64,000 nucleotides of DNA from Kurthia massiliensis (GCF_000285555.1 NZ_HE610998.1:158102-222101); one strand, 5' to 3'. Counted from the first letter of the stretch, positions 1-8,780 are shown. Notes: a model not told the origin generated them from the letters alone. Program-made: numbers and translations.

Positions 1-60
1 ATCCACTGCTTCTCCAGAATACTTACGATACCCATTGTCTAATAATTGCTGTTCATTCAT
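1..60 (-). CDS. YjdI-like 4Fe-4S mono-cluster protein, N-terminal fragment cut by window edge
   Basis: Reading the minus strand from an ATG at 60 gives MNEQQLLDNGYRKYSGEAVD with no stop before the window ends. This resembles the start of the small YjdI family (divergent 4Fe-4S single-cluster domain), where a line such as KGYRKYxGExxD precedes the cysteine-containing part. The cysteines lie outside the window, so the identification rests on about 20 residues. Context supports it: the next gene upstream encodes a YjdJ-type small acetyltransferase, and yjdI and yjdJ are adjacent in Escherichia coli. No clear ribosome-binding site is visible before this ATG. Confidence 0.45.
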   Translation of the reverse strand, partial: MNEQQLLDNGYRKYSGEAVD

Positions 61-172
61 ATCGACTGCTATCTATATCAACTATAAGTCGATGACATAC
101 GATAGCAGCTTTCACCTCTCTTTCAGCTTTCCTATTTATTCTATGCTTTTCAGAGACTGTTCACAACTTCCC

Positions 173-445
173 TTATTTTCGCCATACGTCCTCATATTCA
201 GGAATACGCTCGAACTGCCCTTTTGCAAATGGGCATAACGGAATAATCGTTTTATCGTCAGCACGCGCTTTGTCGACAACTTTTTTCACGAGTTGATTCG
301 CAATTCCTTGGCCACGTAGTTGATCATCAACAAATGTGTGATCGATAATGAAGAACTCATCGTTCGGTTGTGTAAATGTAATTTCTGCTAACGTATTGCC
401 ATTATCCTCAATAAAAAAGCGACCTTCTTCTTGTGAAAATTCCAT
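173..445 (-). CDS. small GNAT-fold protein, YjdJ type
   Basis: A 90-residue protein matching the short acetyltransferase group (Acetyltransf_CG, YjdJ type), a minimal GNAT fold of about 90 residues. The acetyl-CoA loop is seen as QLRGQGIANQLV (about residues 42-53), followed by the family signature LCPFAKGQFERIPEY near the C-terminus. The substrate is unknown. It lies in a minus-strand run between the homologous gene at 495-773 and the YjdI-like fragment at 1-60, so the three are probably co-transcribed. It is a paralogue of the 495-773 product; both share the ending in which VVDKARAD precedes LCPxAKxQFE. The start is the ATG preceded by AAGGAGTG. Confidence 0.85.
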   Translation of the reverse strand: MEFSQEEGRFFIEDNGNTLAEITFTQPNDEFFIIDHTFVDDQLRGQGIANQLVKKVVDKARADDKTIIPLCPFAKGQFERIPEYEDVWRK

Positions 446-494
446 GTTTCACACTCCTTGGATTATACAATTATATTTTTATCAAAATACACAA

Positions 495-773
495 TTATCC
501 TTTTTGATACCATACATCCGCATACGCTGGCGTTTTTTCAAATTGACTTTTAGCATACGGACATAGCGGTAAAATTTTTAAGCCATCAGCACGCGCTTTG
601 TCGACGACACGTTTTACAAGCTCTTTTCCGACACCTTGTCCTTTCAATGATTCATCGACACCAGTATGTGTAATGACATAATATGCTTTTCCACTCGGGT
701 GCATAAAATCGATTTCAGCAATCCGCTGCTTTTGTTGCTCTAAATAAAAGCGACCTTGTTCATGAAAATCCAT
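495..773 (-). CDS. small GNAT-fold protein, YjdJ type (paralogue of 173-445)
   Basis: About 92 residues, again a YjdJ-type minimal GNAT domain, with SLKGQGVGKELVKRVVDKA as the acetyl-CoA-binding segment and LCPYAKSQFEKTPAYADVW near the end. The frame stays open upstream to 896, but that extension is AT-rich and unlike the family. The double ATG at 776/773 follows AAAGGGGGAAG, so I place the start at 773, about seven bases after the purine run. Sequence similarity to the next gene downstream indicates a tandem duplication. The function of this family is not established. Confidence 0.82.
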   Translation of the reverse strand: MDFHEQGRFYLEQQKQRIAEIDFMHPSGKAYYVITHTGVDESLKGQGVGKELVKRVVDKARADGLKILPLCPYAKSQFEKTPAYADVWYQKG

Positions 774-1007
774 CATCTTCCCCCTTTTCAATTGTATAGT
801 TATGTATTCCCGAAGTTCTTTAAAAATATACATAGACAAAATGAAGTAGTTGTATAGTATATATTTATAAAAATATATGATTATACAATTATACAAAACT
901 TAAAAAGTGGAATATTCAGATATATTTTGTGGTATTATACGCGTAGATATTGCAAATGTGTTAGGCCGTTCTTGGGTTATTCAATCACTCTAAGGAGGAA
1001 TATTACA

Positions 1008-1775
1008 ATGAAGTTATTAAAGGCAACACTTGCTGTTGCGATTGCTACTTCGACACTTGCTACTGTTACATTGCCGATTACATCTCATGCTGAAACGGTT
1101 AAAAAAGTAAAAACGACTACAATGTATACGAATCATGGAGTAAACGTGCGAAAAGCTCCATCAGTGACGTCTGATGTATTAGGCGTCTTGCCGAAAAACG
1201 AGAAAATTAAAGTTGTCAAAAAAATTAACAAAATTTGGTATGAGATTTTATATAACGATCAAAAAGCTTACGTAAGTGCGGATTACGTAAGTAAAAAGCG
1301 TGTCGTCACATTACCGAAAGTTGTTGAAAAAGGATATGTACAAAATACGAATGGTATTCCACTAAACGTCCGTGCAAAAGCTTCTACAAAAAGTGCAATT
1401 ATCGGCACGATTAAACTAGGTGCAACCGTACATTTAACGAAAAAATATTCAACAAAGAAAAATGTAGAATGGTATGAAGTCGTCCATAACAATCAAGTTG
1501 GTTATGTAGTGAGCCAATACGTTGGTTTTAAAAAGGCTCCAACGCCAGCACCAACTGTCGTGAAAAACGGGACGGTACGTAACGTCACATTAAATGTGCG
1601 CGCGAAGCCATCAGATACGTCTAAAGTCCTCGGGAAATTAAAACCTGGTATTGTTGTGACGTTTACTGAAAAATATACGACAGCATCTAAAGATCAATGG
1701 CTAAAAATTAAATATAAAAAAGGTACTGCTTACGTTTCAAAACAATATATCGATTTTTTAATTCCTGCGCCTTAA
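1008..1775 (+). CDS. secreted protein with three bacterial SH3 domains
   Basis: A 255-residue exported protein. Residues 1-29 form a signal peptide (MKLL, hydrophobic core, SHAET cleavage region). Three SH3b repeats follow at roughly 38-95, 107-168 and 180-245, each with the marks LNVRAKPS/VNVRKAPS, a VLG or IIG turn, W(Y/L) and AYVS(A/K)xY(V/I). Such domains bind peptidoglycan or target wall enzymes, but no catalytic domain is present, so this is probably a wall-binding or accessory protein. The open frame extends up to 927, but AAGGAGG at 992-998 fixes the ATG at 1008. A terminator follows. Confidence 0.88.
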   Translation: MKLLKATLAVAIATSTLATVTLPITSHAETVKKVKTTTMYTNHGVNVRKAPSVTSDVLGVLPKNEKIKVVKKINKIWYEILYNDQKAYVSADYVSKKRVVTLPKVVEKGYVQNTNGIPLNVRAKASTKSAIIGTIKLGATVHLTKKYSTKKNVEWYEVVHNNQVGYVVSQYVGFKKAPTPAPTVVKNGTVRNVTLNVRAKPSDTSKVLGKLKPGIVVTFTEKYTTASKDQWLKIKYKKGTAYVSKQYIDFLIPAP

Positions 1776-1789
1776 ATCATTCATCAGTC

Positions 1790-1826
1790 AAAAAGTACGT
1801 ATTTCTTAGAAATGCGTACTTTTTAT
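1790..1826 (+). terminator. rho-independent terminator after the SH3b gene
   Basis: AAAAAGTACG pairs with CGTACTTTTT, with an inner ATTTC/GAAAT stem, followed by a T run. It lies 15 bases after the stop of the SH3b gene. Confidence 0.85.
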
Positions 1827-1858
1827 ATGCTATGATTAGGTCATAAGGAGTGGATTTT

Positions 1859-2713
1859 ATGTGGCAACGAACGGAGACGACAAAACAAGTCGTTATAGAA
1901 GGTAAACAATATACATTGACCCAATTAGTAGCGACAAAAACTTTTACCGTAGTAGGTCGGGAAATTGTTGCACAAACGCGTGGTGGTTGGATTTGTGATA
2001 CAACGACATTTCCGACAAATGCTTGGTGCGATGAAAATAGTTACATGATCAATAGTCACTTAACAGGCGAACTTTATATCGAAAAATCTCAGATAATTGA
2101 TTCTACAATTGAATGCTTTAATGGGCACTTAAAAGATGCACATATTTTTTACAGCCAATTAAAGAGCGATACTTTCGATATCATTGGTACAATGACTTTA
2201 ACCGCTTTACGCGCGATGAGCACCGAATTTTTCATACATGGAGAAGGCAAAATGATGGATTGTGCCTTTCATGGCAATGTGGCTATTCATGGTACGTTTC
2301 AAATGATTACGTCTGAGTGGCGTGGTAAAACATTGCAACTTGCAGATGAAACGATGTGGCAACATGTCCACGCCACGATTCAAGAGGCTACTTTCCGTCA
2401 CACGATATGTAAAAAACTAACGGCACATCATGACGAACTGACAATGACGACGAGTACTGTCATCAGAGTAGACCTACACGGGAAGCAATTTTATATTACA
2501 GATGCTACTTGGTATGATGTGGATTTATCACTCGCTTATGCATCTATCTCTAAAAGTACATTCAATGACCTTCTCATTTTCTCACCTCTAGGTACACTGG
2601 CATTAAAAGCACCAAATATCGAAGGAGAAGGATTTAACGTCCATCACGAAAAAATCTCCGTACAGATCGACCAACAAGAACCACTCGTTTTAACGAGATA
2701 TCTTTTATATTAA
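1859..2713 (+). CDS. unrecognised protein, possibly beta-solenoid
   Basis: About 284 residues with no family I recognise. It has no signal peptide and no membrane segment. Many short strands alternate with phrases such as GELYIEKSQIIDSTIE and GTMTLTALRA, spaced irregularly at 15-20 residues, which could be a beta-helix or bactofilin-like polymerising fold; this is inference only. The frame begins at a GTG at 1850, but the AAGGAG at 1845-1850 is better spaced for the ATG at 1859. It stands as a single gene between two terminators. Confidence 0.6.
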   Translation: MWQRTETTKQVVIEGKQYTLTQLVATKTFTVVGREIVAQTRGGWICDTTTFPTNAWCDENSYMINSHLTGELYIEKSQIIDSTIECFNGHLKDAHIFYSQLKSDTFDIIGTMTLTALRAMSTEFFIHGEGKMMDCAFHGNVAIHGTFQMITSEWRGKTLQLADETMWQHVHATIQEATFRHTICKKLTAHHDELTMTTSTVIRVDLHGKQFYITDATWYDVDLSLAYASISKSTFNDLLIFSPLGTLALKAPNIEGEGFNVHHEKISVQIDQQEPLVLTRYLLY

Positions 2714-2774
2714 AGCTTTTTATACAATTATTTTTTTATCATTTTATACTAAATAAATAAAAAAGCACTATAAA

Positions 2775-2809
2775 AGTAGATGATTTATACGGACAATCTA
2801 CTGTTTTTT
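2775..2809 (+). terminator. probable terminator
   Basis: AGTAGAT pairs with ATCTACT over a 14-base loop, followed by a T run. It lies 60 bases after the gene ending at 2713. Confidence 0.6.
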
Positions 2810-2881
2810 ATATGTGCCGTTTTATTGGCTCATGACCGGGAATGAGTAAGATGTCCCTTCTATATTTCTATCTATATCCTC

Positions 2882-2905
2882 AAGCATTTTCAAATGAAAA
2901 TGCTT
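2882..2905. promoter_or_regulatory. perfect 10-bp inverted repeat before the zinc peptidase gene
   Basis: AAGCATTTTC at 2882-2891 is mirrored by GAAAATGCTT at 2896-2905, with a four-base centre. It lies 30 bases before the start codon and lacks a T run, so it is either an operator or a leader hairpin near the ribosome-binding site. The regulator is not identifiable. Confidence 0.5.
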
Positions 2906-2934
2906 ATACTAACGAGCGAAGGAGCTGAAAAATC

Positions 2935-3813
2935 ATGAAAAAATGGCGTTACCTGTTTACGGTTTTTATTTTATTCTTATTCGTACTTCCTATTTCACAT
3001 GCAGACGCAGCTGTCAGTTCATCTAAAGGGGACAACGCACTTTCTCAATTAACACAACGTCACGGTCAGTTTGTCAATATTGTTCCGACACATATCGTCG
3101 ATGATGAAGCACAGACAACTATTATTAAATATCGAGTAAAAAACGGTGTGATTCATACGCCACATGCGGGCAATACGACAAATCATAAAGCAGTTGCACA
3201 AAATGCAGCATTGCATAAACAACTATGGAATGATTTTGTATTGGCCATTCCAGCGAGTAAACGTCAGCAAGTAACAAACTTTACAATTTTCACAGATGGT
3301 CATAACAACGATCAAGCATATGTACAACCGAATGATTCATCGTGGAAAACTTGGACACTTGCGATTGACTACAAAGACGCGCTTGATCAACCAAATAATT
3401 TTTATGCAACACTCGTTCATGAAACAGCCCATTTAGTATCTTTTAAAACGACACAATGGACAAAAACACAAAGCTGTACGAACTATGTTTCAAATGGCAC
3501 ATGCATGAACAAAAATTCTCACTTAAATCGCTTCTACCAAAAATTTTGGCAAGGACCGATTCATCAAGATTGGTTAAAATATGGTAAACAAGCGAACTCA
3601 TTGTATATGAAGTATCCTTCATCGTTTGTGGATCAATATGCGGCAGCTTCACCGGAAGAAGACTTTGCAGAAAGCTTTATGTACTTCGTCTTCAGTGAAC
3701 GACCAACGACCGTTCAAACGAGAGCCCAACAAAAAATTGATTTTTTCTATAACTATGATGGTATGGTTCATTTACGCAATGCCATTCTGACAAAACTAAA
3801 TCAACATTATTAA
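2935..3813 (+). CDS. secreted zinc metallopeptidase-like protein
   Basis: A 292-residue protein with an N-terminal signal peptide (hydrophobic to about residue 24, cleavage near HADA). Residues 162-166 read HETAH, a match to the HExxH zinc site, and PEEDFAESF at 240-248 supplies a plausible third zinc ligand (E242 or E246). Two cysteines in SCTNYVSNGTC could form a disulfide outside the cell. It therefore looks like a secreted gluzincin-type peptidase of unknown substrate. The start follows GAAGGAGCTG. No propeptide is obvious. Monocistronic, with a perfect inverted repeat just upstream and a terminator downstream. Confidence 0.72.
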   Translation: MKKWRYLFTVFILFLFVLPISHADAAVSSSKGDNALSQLTQRHGQFVNIVPTHIVDDEAQTTIIKYRVKNGVIHTPHAGNTTNHKAVAQNAALHKQLWNDFVLAIPASKRQQVTNFTIFTDGHNNDQAYVQPNDSSWKTWTLAIDYKDALDQPNNFYATLVHETAHLVSFKTTQWTKTQSCTNYVSNGTCMNKNSHLNRFYQKFWQGPIHQDWLKYGKQANSLYMKYPSSFVDQYAAASPEEDFAESFMYFVFSERPTTVQTRAQQKIDFFYNYDGMVHLRNAILTKLNQHY

Positions 3814-3821
3814 TCAAAACG

Positions 3822-3850
3822 AAGCACCTTTATAAAATAAGGTGCTTTTT
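3822..3850 (+). terminator. terminator after the zinc peptidase gene
   Basis: AAGCACCTT pairs with AAGGTGCTT around an AT loop and is followed by a T run. Confidence 0.85.
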
Positions 3851-4040
3851 ATATTTTTATTAAATTATACACTTATAAAAATATACTTTTGTAATGTTAT
3901 ACTCTATCATTTGTTTTAAAGGTATTTTTTCTCAAATACGTTAGACCATAATGAATCTAAATTATGGAACTTTTTGATTTCGATGTTTAATTTTTTTGTG
4001 AAATGGTAAAATATATATATTGTAGAAAGAGGCGATTTTT

Positions 4041-4412
4041 TTGAAACGTATTATTCGACATGCAACCCTTCAAGACGCAGATCAAATCGCAGCAATTCAT
4101 ACGGTTTGCAAAGCCGAATTGAATAAGCCGATTACGAGTCAAAATAGTCCGATCCGTTTTGAATATGATATTGCATTATGGAAAATTTATTTACAAGACG
4201 ATAATTATCGCGTCCTCGTATTAGAAGACCGTATTATTATTGGTTTTATTTTAGCGCATCAGCCAGCTGACAGTGAGCAATGGCTTGTTGCTGACGCTGT
4301 CGTATTACCTGAGTATACGAAACCACACGACCGCGAGATGCTATACGATTCATTAATGAAAGACATTTATCCAATCGTCAACGATCCAATTCAACTCGCT
4401 GACGCATTATAA
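4041..4412 (+). CDS. GNAT-family acetyltransferase-like protein, short
   Basis: 123 residues starting with a TTG after AAAGAGGCG. The opening KRIIRHATLQDADQIAAIH is typical of the first strand and helix of GNAT enzymes, and RVLVLEDRIIIGFILAHQ gives the central strands. The usual acetyl-CoA loop (Q/RxxGxG/A) is not present, where PEYTKPHDREMLYDSLM appears instead, so activity is doubtful or cofactor binding is altered. The substrate is unknown. It is followed by a terminator, so it is transcribed separately from the next GNAT gene. Confidence 0.65.
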   Translation: MKRIIRHATLQDADQIAAIHTVCKAELNKPITSQNSPIRFEYDIALWKIYLQDDNYRVLVLEDRIIIGFILAHQPADSEQWLVADAVVLPEYTKPHDREMLYDSLMKDIYPIVNDPIQLADAL

Positions 4413-4422
4413 CGATAAAAAT

Positions 4423-4454
4423 CGAAGCCAATTAGTTGCGGCTTCGGTTTTTTT
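4423..4454 (+). terminator. terminator
   Basis: CGAAGCC (4423-4429) pairs with GGCTTCG (4440-4446), followed by seven T. Confidence 0.9.
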
Positions 4455-4501
4455 GTTATACTTCAGTTAAACTGTATCGATTTTAAAGGAGTGAGTGGAA
4501 T

Positions 4502-5242
4502 ATGGATTTTTCAAATACGTATGTTGATGCCCCATTATATGATGAAGATGATGTCGTGTGGCATTATTATGATCCTCAATTACCGTCGCGATATGGCAGC
4601 AACTTCATGAGTTTTAAACAAATGCCGTCGCTTTCAACGTTTCGTCAATACGAAGCACGACAACATGATTTTCATGAGCATCGGCATATGACACATTTAC
4701 GTTTTTTATTTCCGCAAGGCGAAACATTTTCACCAGAATTACAAACTTATATAGAAAATCGACAGTATGACATCGGCACTTTAGAGTTATATGCAATGTT
4801 ACCAATTGATTTTCATAGTCGTACGAATGAAACTGTGACGGTTCAATTCGTCGATACGTCCTTATTAAAAAATTATTTATCATTTCAGTACAACGTTGAC
4901 ATCGCGTACGGAGAAGATTTTGCACGCGAAAAACAACATTTGCTAAAACAGCAATTTGATGACCAAACAATTCGTTTTGTAGCAGCTTTATTGGATCATC
5001 AAATCGTCGGCACGCTGACGATTTTTATGACACCTGAAACGATTGAATTAGATAGTTTTGTCGTTGCTGATAAATATCAACGACAAGGTATCGGTAGTAC
5101 GATGCAGCTGTTTATTATGCAACAGTTTACAGCGCACACAATCCTACTCGTAGCAGAAGGCGAAGACACACCGAAAGAAATGTATCAACGACAAGGTTAT
5201 CAATTTTGTAGCGCTCGTTATGAAATTGTTTTGACAAAATAA
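4502..5242 (+). CDS. two-part GNAT acetyltransferase
   Basis: 246 residues. The C-terminal half is a GNAT domain: VADKYQRQGIGSTMQLFIM at about residues 188-206 is the acetyl-CoA-binding motif A, and PKEMYQRQGYQF is the usual last strand/helix. The N-terminal ~120 residues form a separate aromatic-rich domain with phrases such as VVWHYYDPQLPSRYGSNF, like that of Bacillus YkwB-type proteins (from memory, not tested). The substrate is unknown. ATG at 4502 follows AAAGGAGTGAG. Confidence 0.8.
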   Translation: MDFSNTYVDAPLYDEDDVVWHYYDPQLPSRYGSNFMSFKQMPSLSTFRQYEARQHDFHEHRHMTHLRFLFPQGETFSPELQTYIENRQYDIGTLELYAMLPIDFHSRTNETVTVQFVDTSLLKNYLSFQYNVDIAYGEDFAREKQHLLKQQFDDQTIRFVAALLDHQIVGTLTIFMTPETIELDSFVVADKYQRQGIGSTMQLFIMQQFTAHTILLVAEGEDTPKEMYQRQGYQFCSARYEIVLTK

Positions 5243-5330
5243 GTAATATGCCTTTGCTTTTCTTTTCACTATCCGTATAATGGAAACGAATTCAAAGTTT
5301 TTTGACAAATTACGTTTGAAGGTGTTAATA

Positions 5331-6119
5331 ATGAAATTAACTGAGGAAATGTTAAAGGAAGTCTCGCAAAAATTTCGAGCTGTTCGTTATGAGGAAACAC
5401 TCGTCTTAATTAGACGCTACTTTGAGATTGCATCTGAGGAAAAACAAATTGATGCGCAGTGCTACTTATATTACATTGCAACACAAATTCATGTGAATAT
5501 GGCAAATGAAATGGAAGTTCAAAAATTGTTTGAACATTACGAAAAATTGATTCATCATAGTATATCGCCATTAGAGCAATTAAAATTTAAACATATGCTT
5601 GCTGTTGTGCAGTTGATACAACATCATCAATACGACGAAGCGAAACAAATATTATTTCAGTTGTTAAAAAATATGGAAGACCAACAATTCGTTATGGATT
5701 ATCCGAACATTTATATTTCAATTTATGCGAATTTAATGGAATGCTTCATACATTTAGAAGAAGGCGATGAAATTGTTGCACACTATAATCGAATTGATCG
5801 CATTTATGTGCACAAGCTTCTTCATCTCGACGCAACGATTTATTTCTCAATTCATAGCATTTTGGCCCAACATTATATAGAACAAAATCAACTGATTACG
5901 GCAGAAATGATTGTCGAAGATTGCTTGTCGCTTCCAGAAATTGAAGATAACGATAAATATAAAGGCACCTTTTTAATTTTAAATTCAATTTTGTACGCAC
6001 TTCGCAATGACTATCAGATGTCGAATGCACTTTACGAAGAAGCAATGACACTCGTCTCAACAAATGTAAGCCGTCGAATTTTAAATGAACTTTCAAACGT
6101 ATTTGCACAATATTTATAG
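5331..6119 (+). CDS. helical-repeat (TPR-like) protein of unknown function
   Basis: About 262 residues, almost entirely helical in composition, with repeating pairs of amphipathic helices and tyrosine/leucine spacing as in tetratricopeptide proteins. No catalytic or DNA-binding domain is seen; it lacks the N-terminal helix-turn-helix of RNPP peptide-sensing regulators but resembles their TPR part. The start at 5331 follows GAAGGTG; an upstream ATG at 5280 in the same frame has no ribosome-binding site. A strong bidirectional terminator follows. Confidence 0.6.
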   Translation: MKLTEEMLKEVSQKFRAVRYEETLVLIRRYFEIASEEKQIDAQCYLYYIATQIHVNMANEMEVQKLFEHYEKLIHHSISPLEQLKFKHMLAVVQLIQHHQYDEAKQILFQLLKNMEDQQFVMDYPNIYISIYANLMECFIHLEEGDEIVAHYNRIDRIYVHKLLHLDATIYFSIHSILAQHYIEQNQLITAEMIVEDCLSLPEIEDNDKYKGTFLILNSILYALRNDYQMSNALYEEAMTLVSTNVSRRILNELSNVFAQYL

Positions 6120-6213
6120 TATAAATTGATAATTGTATAATTTGATAAAATCATAATATTAACATTTCCGTGTTAATATTAAACTGATTAGCCAAATAAC
6201 GTTAAAATTTATT

Positions 6214-6258
6214 AAAACACCATTTAAAGCGCCTAAGAGACGTTTTAAATGGTGTTTT
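6214..6258. terminator. bidirectional terminator
   Basis: AAAACACCATTTAAA (6214-6228) is the exact inverse of TTTAAATGGTGTTTT (6244-6258). It serves the plus-strand TPR-like gene and the minus-strand GNAT gene. Confidence 0.85.
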
Positions 6259-6311
6259 AATATTTTATATCATTTTTCACAAAAAAAGCCTTATATTGCA
6301 TTTAAATAGCC

Positions 6312-6857
6312 TTATTCGCGAAATAACGCATATAAGATTACATCATGAAAACTGCCATTTAAACAAATATGTTTTTTCGCGATGCCTTCTAAACCCATAC
6401 CAATTTTTTGTAGCACGCGATGTGTACGATGATTCTCAATAAAACATTCAGCAATAATCTTTTGAATGTCTAATACTTCGAACGCATATTCTACGATAGC
6501 ACGCCCAGCTTCTGGCATAATGCCACGTGCCCAATAATCTTCAGACAATAAAAAACTCAACTGTGCTCTTTTATGTATCGTTGTGTAGTTCGTTAAATGA
6601 ATCGTTCCGATGACGCGGTCGGTATCAACTAACGTAATACCCCATACAAAATCTTTATTTTGTTGTTGCTGCGTTAATGTATGTTGAATATAGTTTTCTG
6701 TATCTTGTAATGTCTCATGTGTTTGCCATTGAACGCGTTGAGAAAATTTTGGATTAGAAGCATATTCGAAAATATCATGTTGATCATCCAATGTGATCGG
6801 TCTTAATGTTAAACGTTCGGTTTTGAGATTAGGTATTTGCATAGACGTAATCGTCAT
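6312..6857 (-). CDS. RimJ/RimL-type GNAT N-acetyltransferase
   Basis: 181 residues of the RimJ/RimL acetyltransferase group. LKTERLTLRPITLDD near the N-terminus and the stretch YWARGIMPEAGRAIVEYAF (acetyl-CoA motif A, residues about 113-131) are characteristic, followed by ENHRTHRVLQKIGM. Members acetylate N-termini of ribosomal proteins or small amines; the target here cannot be told. The ATG at 6857 lies 12 bases after AAAGGGGGC, a long spacing, so ATG 6842 (MQIPNL) is an alternative start. Confidence 0.85.
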   Translation of the reverse strand: MTITSMQIPNLKTERLTLRPITLDDQHDIFEYASNPKFSQRVQWQTHETLQDTENYIQHTLTQQQQNKDFVWGITLVDTDRVIGTIHLTNYTTIHKRAQLSFLLSEDYWARGIMPEAGRAIVEYAFEVLDIQKIIAECFIENHRTHRVLQKIGMGLEGIAKKHICLNGSFHDVILYALFRE

Positions 6858-7002
6858 TCTTGTGCAATGCCCCCTTTTTTACACATATATAAATTGTTAA
6901 GCTAACTACTTACAGTATAAACCAATTGGTATAAATATACTACCTGACATATGGGTCTTTTCTCTACTTTGTACTCACTATTGATAGGTATTCATTAATA
7001 AA

Positions 7003-7043
7003 AAAGTAAGGAATGCGAACAATTTGTGCGCATTCCTTACTTT
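7003..7043 (-). terminator. terminator of the par operon
   Basis: A perfect 15-bp stem: AAAGTAAGGAATGCG (7003-7017) with CGCATTCCTTACTTT (7029-7043); in the minus direction it runs into a T run. Confidence 0.9.
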
Positions 7044-7049
7044 ATATCA

Positions 7050-7574
7050 TTAATCCATCATCATAAAACGATCTACATATTCCATAAATTGTTCTTGCCC
7101 ATTACGGTCGCGATAAACGTCTACCATCATTTGCGCTAACTCACGAATTGTTAGTTTGTGTACACGCGCGTTGTGACGAATCATGCGATAAATATTTGGA
7201 TAAATATGAATCGCACGTGAGACTGTCGTTGCTTTTGCAACTTCAGAAGCACGCGGACGATATTGTTCTACTAATGCTTCTGACTTTTGATCTTCGAAAA
7301 ATAAAGTCATCACTGCGATCATCATATTGAATTTCACGTCATGTTCTTCGGCAATTTCCGCAATATCATCTTTCGTATCAGGTGACACACCGATCGGACG
7401 ACGCACATCAGATGTATAGCGTGGACGTTCTGCATGATAATTTAAATTTGGAATTTCGCGCTTTGTCATTTTTTTCGTGAGCGCATTTTGAACAGGTGCC
7501 ACTTTTTTTTCTTCTTTCGGTGGTTTTACCTTGTTAATCGTTAACGATGTTTTAGGCTTTAGCCAGTCAGACAT
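7050..7574 (-). CDS. ParA-partner candidate with two ribbon-helix-helix-like segments
   Basis: 174 residues, downstream of parA with 15 bases between. The first ~50 residues are basic and probably disordered. Residues 59-95 (RPIGVSPDTKDDIAEIA then helix) look like an Arc/CopG-type strand-helix-helix, and residues 120-155 (AIHIYPNIYRMIRHNARVH then helix) look like a second, related copy. Such proteins often act as the centromere-binding partner of plasmid ParA and repress the operon; this role is inferred from position and fold guess. It lacks the features of canonical ParB (no GERRxRA box), so it is not expected to read the parS site at 8936. Confidence 0.6.
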   Translation of the reverse strand: MSDWLKPKTSLTINKVKPPKEEKKVAPVQNALTKKMTKREIPNLNYHAERPRYTSDVRRPIGVSPDTKDDIAEIAEEHDVKFNMMIAVMTLFFEDQKSEALVEQYRPRASEVAKATTVSRAIHIYPNIYRMIRHNARVHKLTIRELAQMMVDVYRDRNGQEQFMEYVDRFMMMD

Positions 7575-7589
7575 ACAACAATCAACCTC

Positions 7590-8780
7590 CTAGACGATTT
7601 CTAATGCTTTACGATGCTTACGAATGAGACGTTGCATCGCGCTAATGCTGTAAGGTGTAGGGTCTTTTTTAAGCCATTTTACCAGTTGTTTAAACTGTTG
7701 TTCAAATAATGCATCATTATCCTTACAAGCGATGAAAAGACGAATTAAATGTGTTTGTAATGTTTTACGTGGATTTGTTGATTTATATCCACGTAAACGT
7801 AGTGATTCAATATTTTGTAAGCGATATGTTTCGATTGCTTCTTTCAAACGGAACAATTGTTCATCTGTGAAGTACTCTTGTAACGGCAGTAAAATTTCTT
7901 GTGTTGCCACACGAATTGTATCTGTTGGTAATGCATTCATACGAATCAATAATTCCTGTGTGACTTCTTCAAACATTTGCATAAATTCACGATTTTCCGT
8001 TGTATCTTCAAAGAATAGCGCTGGCATACGTTCATGTTCACGAACAACATCTGCACGTCGAATCTTAGAGTCAAAAATCAATTCACCGAAGAAATCTTGT
8101 GCTGCATCAGCGACATATTTTTCTTCTTGTAAGTTTTGAGTGACAAAATACATGACAACACCCAAATTTTTAGCCAGGTCATAGTCTGGTAAAAAATTTT
8201 GTGCACGTAGGCTATGCTCATTACACATATCGAAGAACGGTTGTAATTTACGGAATGCTTTTTTCTCTGTAGACATAATACCTACGTAGAAGTCAGACGC
8301 AATAATTACGTTCGTTACTAAATGACCTGCACTCGGTGGAATATCAAATAAAATGAAATCATAATCATCTTCAATTGCAGCTAATACATTGCGAATGTAT
8401 GTTGTACCTTGAATAGATTCTGTCGTTTTCATACGTGATAAAAATGTTGAGAATTCTTCTAACAATGAATTTGCTGGAATGAAACTTAACGAATCTGTTA
8501 CAGGAACGATGGCACGTTTAATCGCATCTGCATGATTATTTTTCGCATAGTCTTGAATAGCATCATAAATGGTAAACATAGAACCATGCTGACCTTGCTC
8601 CATACCTAAATCAATATTGAAATAGTCACAGAAGAAATCAGTTGAGTCTCCTTGATGGTCACAATCTATAACGAGTACACGCTGTTCATACTGCGTTGCT
8701 AAAATGTAAGCAGTCATATCTGTGATCGTTGTTTTACCAACGCCACCTTTCACATTACCAAAAAAGAGTTTAATCGCCAT
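7590..8780 (-). CDS. parA: ParA-family partition ATPase with C-terminal extension
   Basis: 396 residues. Deviant Walker A KGGVGKTT at residues 11-18, Walker A' VLVIDCDHQGDST and Walker B FILFDIPPSAG define the ParA/MinD class. These ATPases position plasmid or chromosome DNA by binding the nucleoid and responding to a centromere-bound partner. It lacks the N-terminal DNA-binding domain of type Ia plasmid ParA, but carries about 120 extra helical residues after the ATPase core, which is unusual (type Ib proteins are about 200-260 residues). It is followed by its probable partner gene, and a perfect parS site sits upstream at 8936. Confidence 0.9.
   Translation of the reverse strand: MAIKLFFGNVKGGVGKTTITDMTAYILATQYEQRVLVIDCDHQGDSTDFFCDYFNIDLGMEQGQHGSMFTIYDAIQDYAKNNHADAIKRAIVPVTDSLSFIPANSLLEEFSTFLSRMKTTESIQGTTYIRNVLAAIEDDYDFILFDIPPSAGHLVTNVIIASDFYVGIMSTEKKAFRKLQPFFDMCNEHSLRAQNFLPDYDLAKNLGVVMYFVTQNLQEEKYVADAAQDFFGELIFDSKIRRADVVREHERMPALFFEDTTENREFMQMFEEVTQELLIRMNALPTDTIRVATQEILLPLQEYFTDEQLFRLKEAIETYRLQNIESLRLRGYKSTNPRKTLQTHLIRLFIACKDNDALFEQQFKQLVKWLKKDPTPYSISAMQRLIRKHRKALEIV

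Noticed and set aside
35..238. Plus-strand ORF at the window start
   Set aside because: It lies opposite the YjdI-like and GNAT genes and has no ribosome-binding site or coding character.
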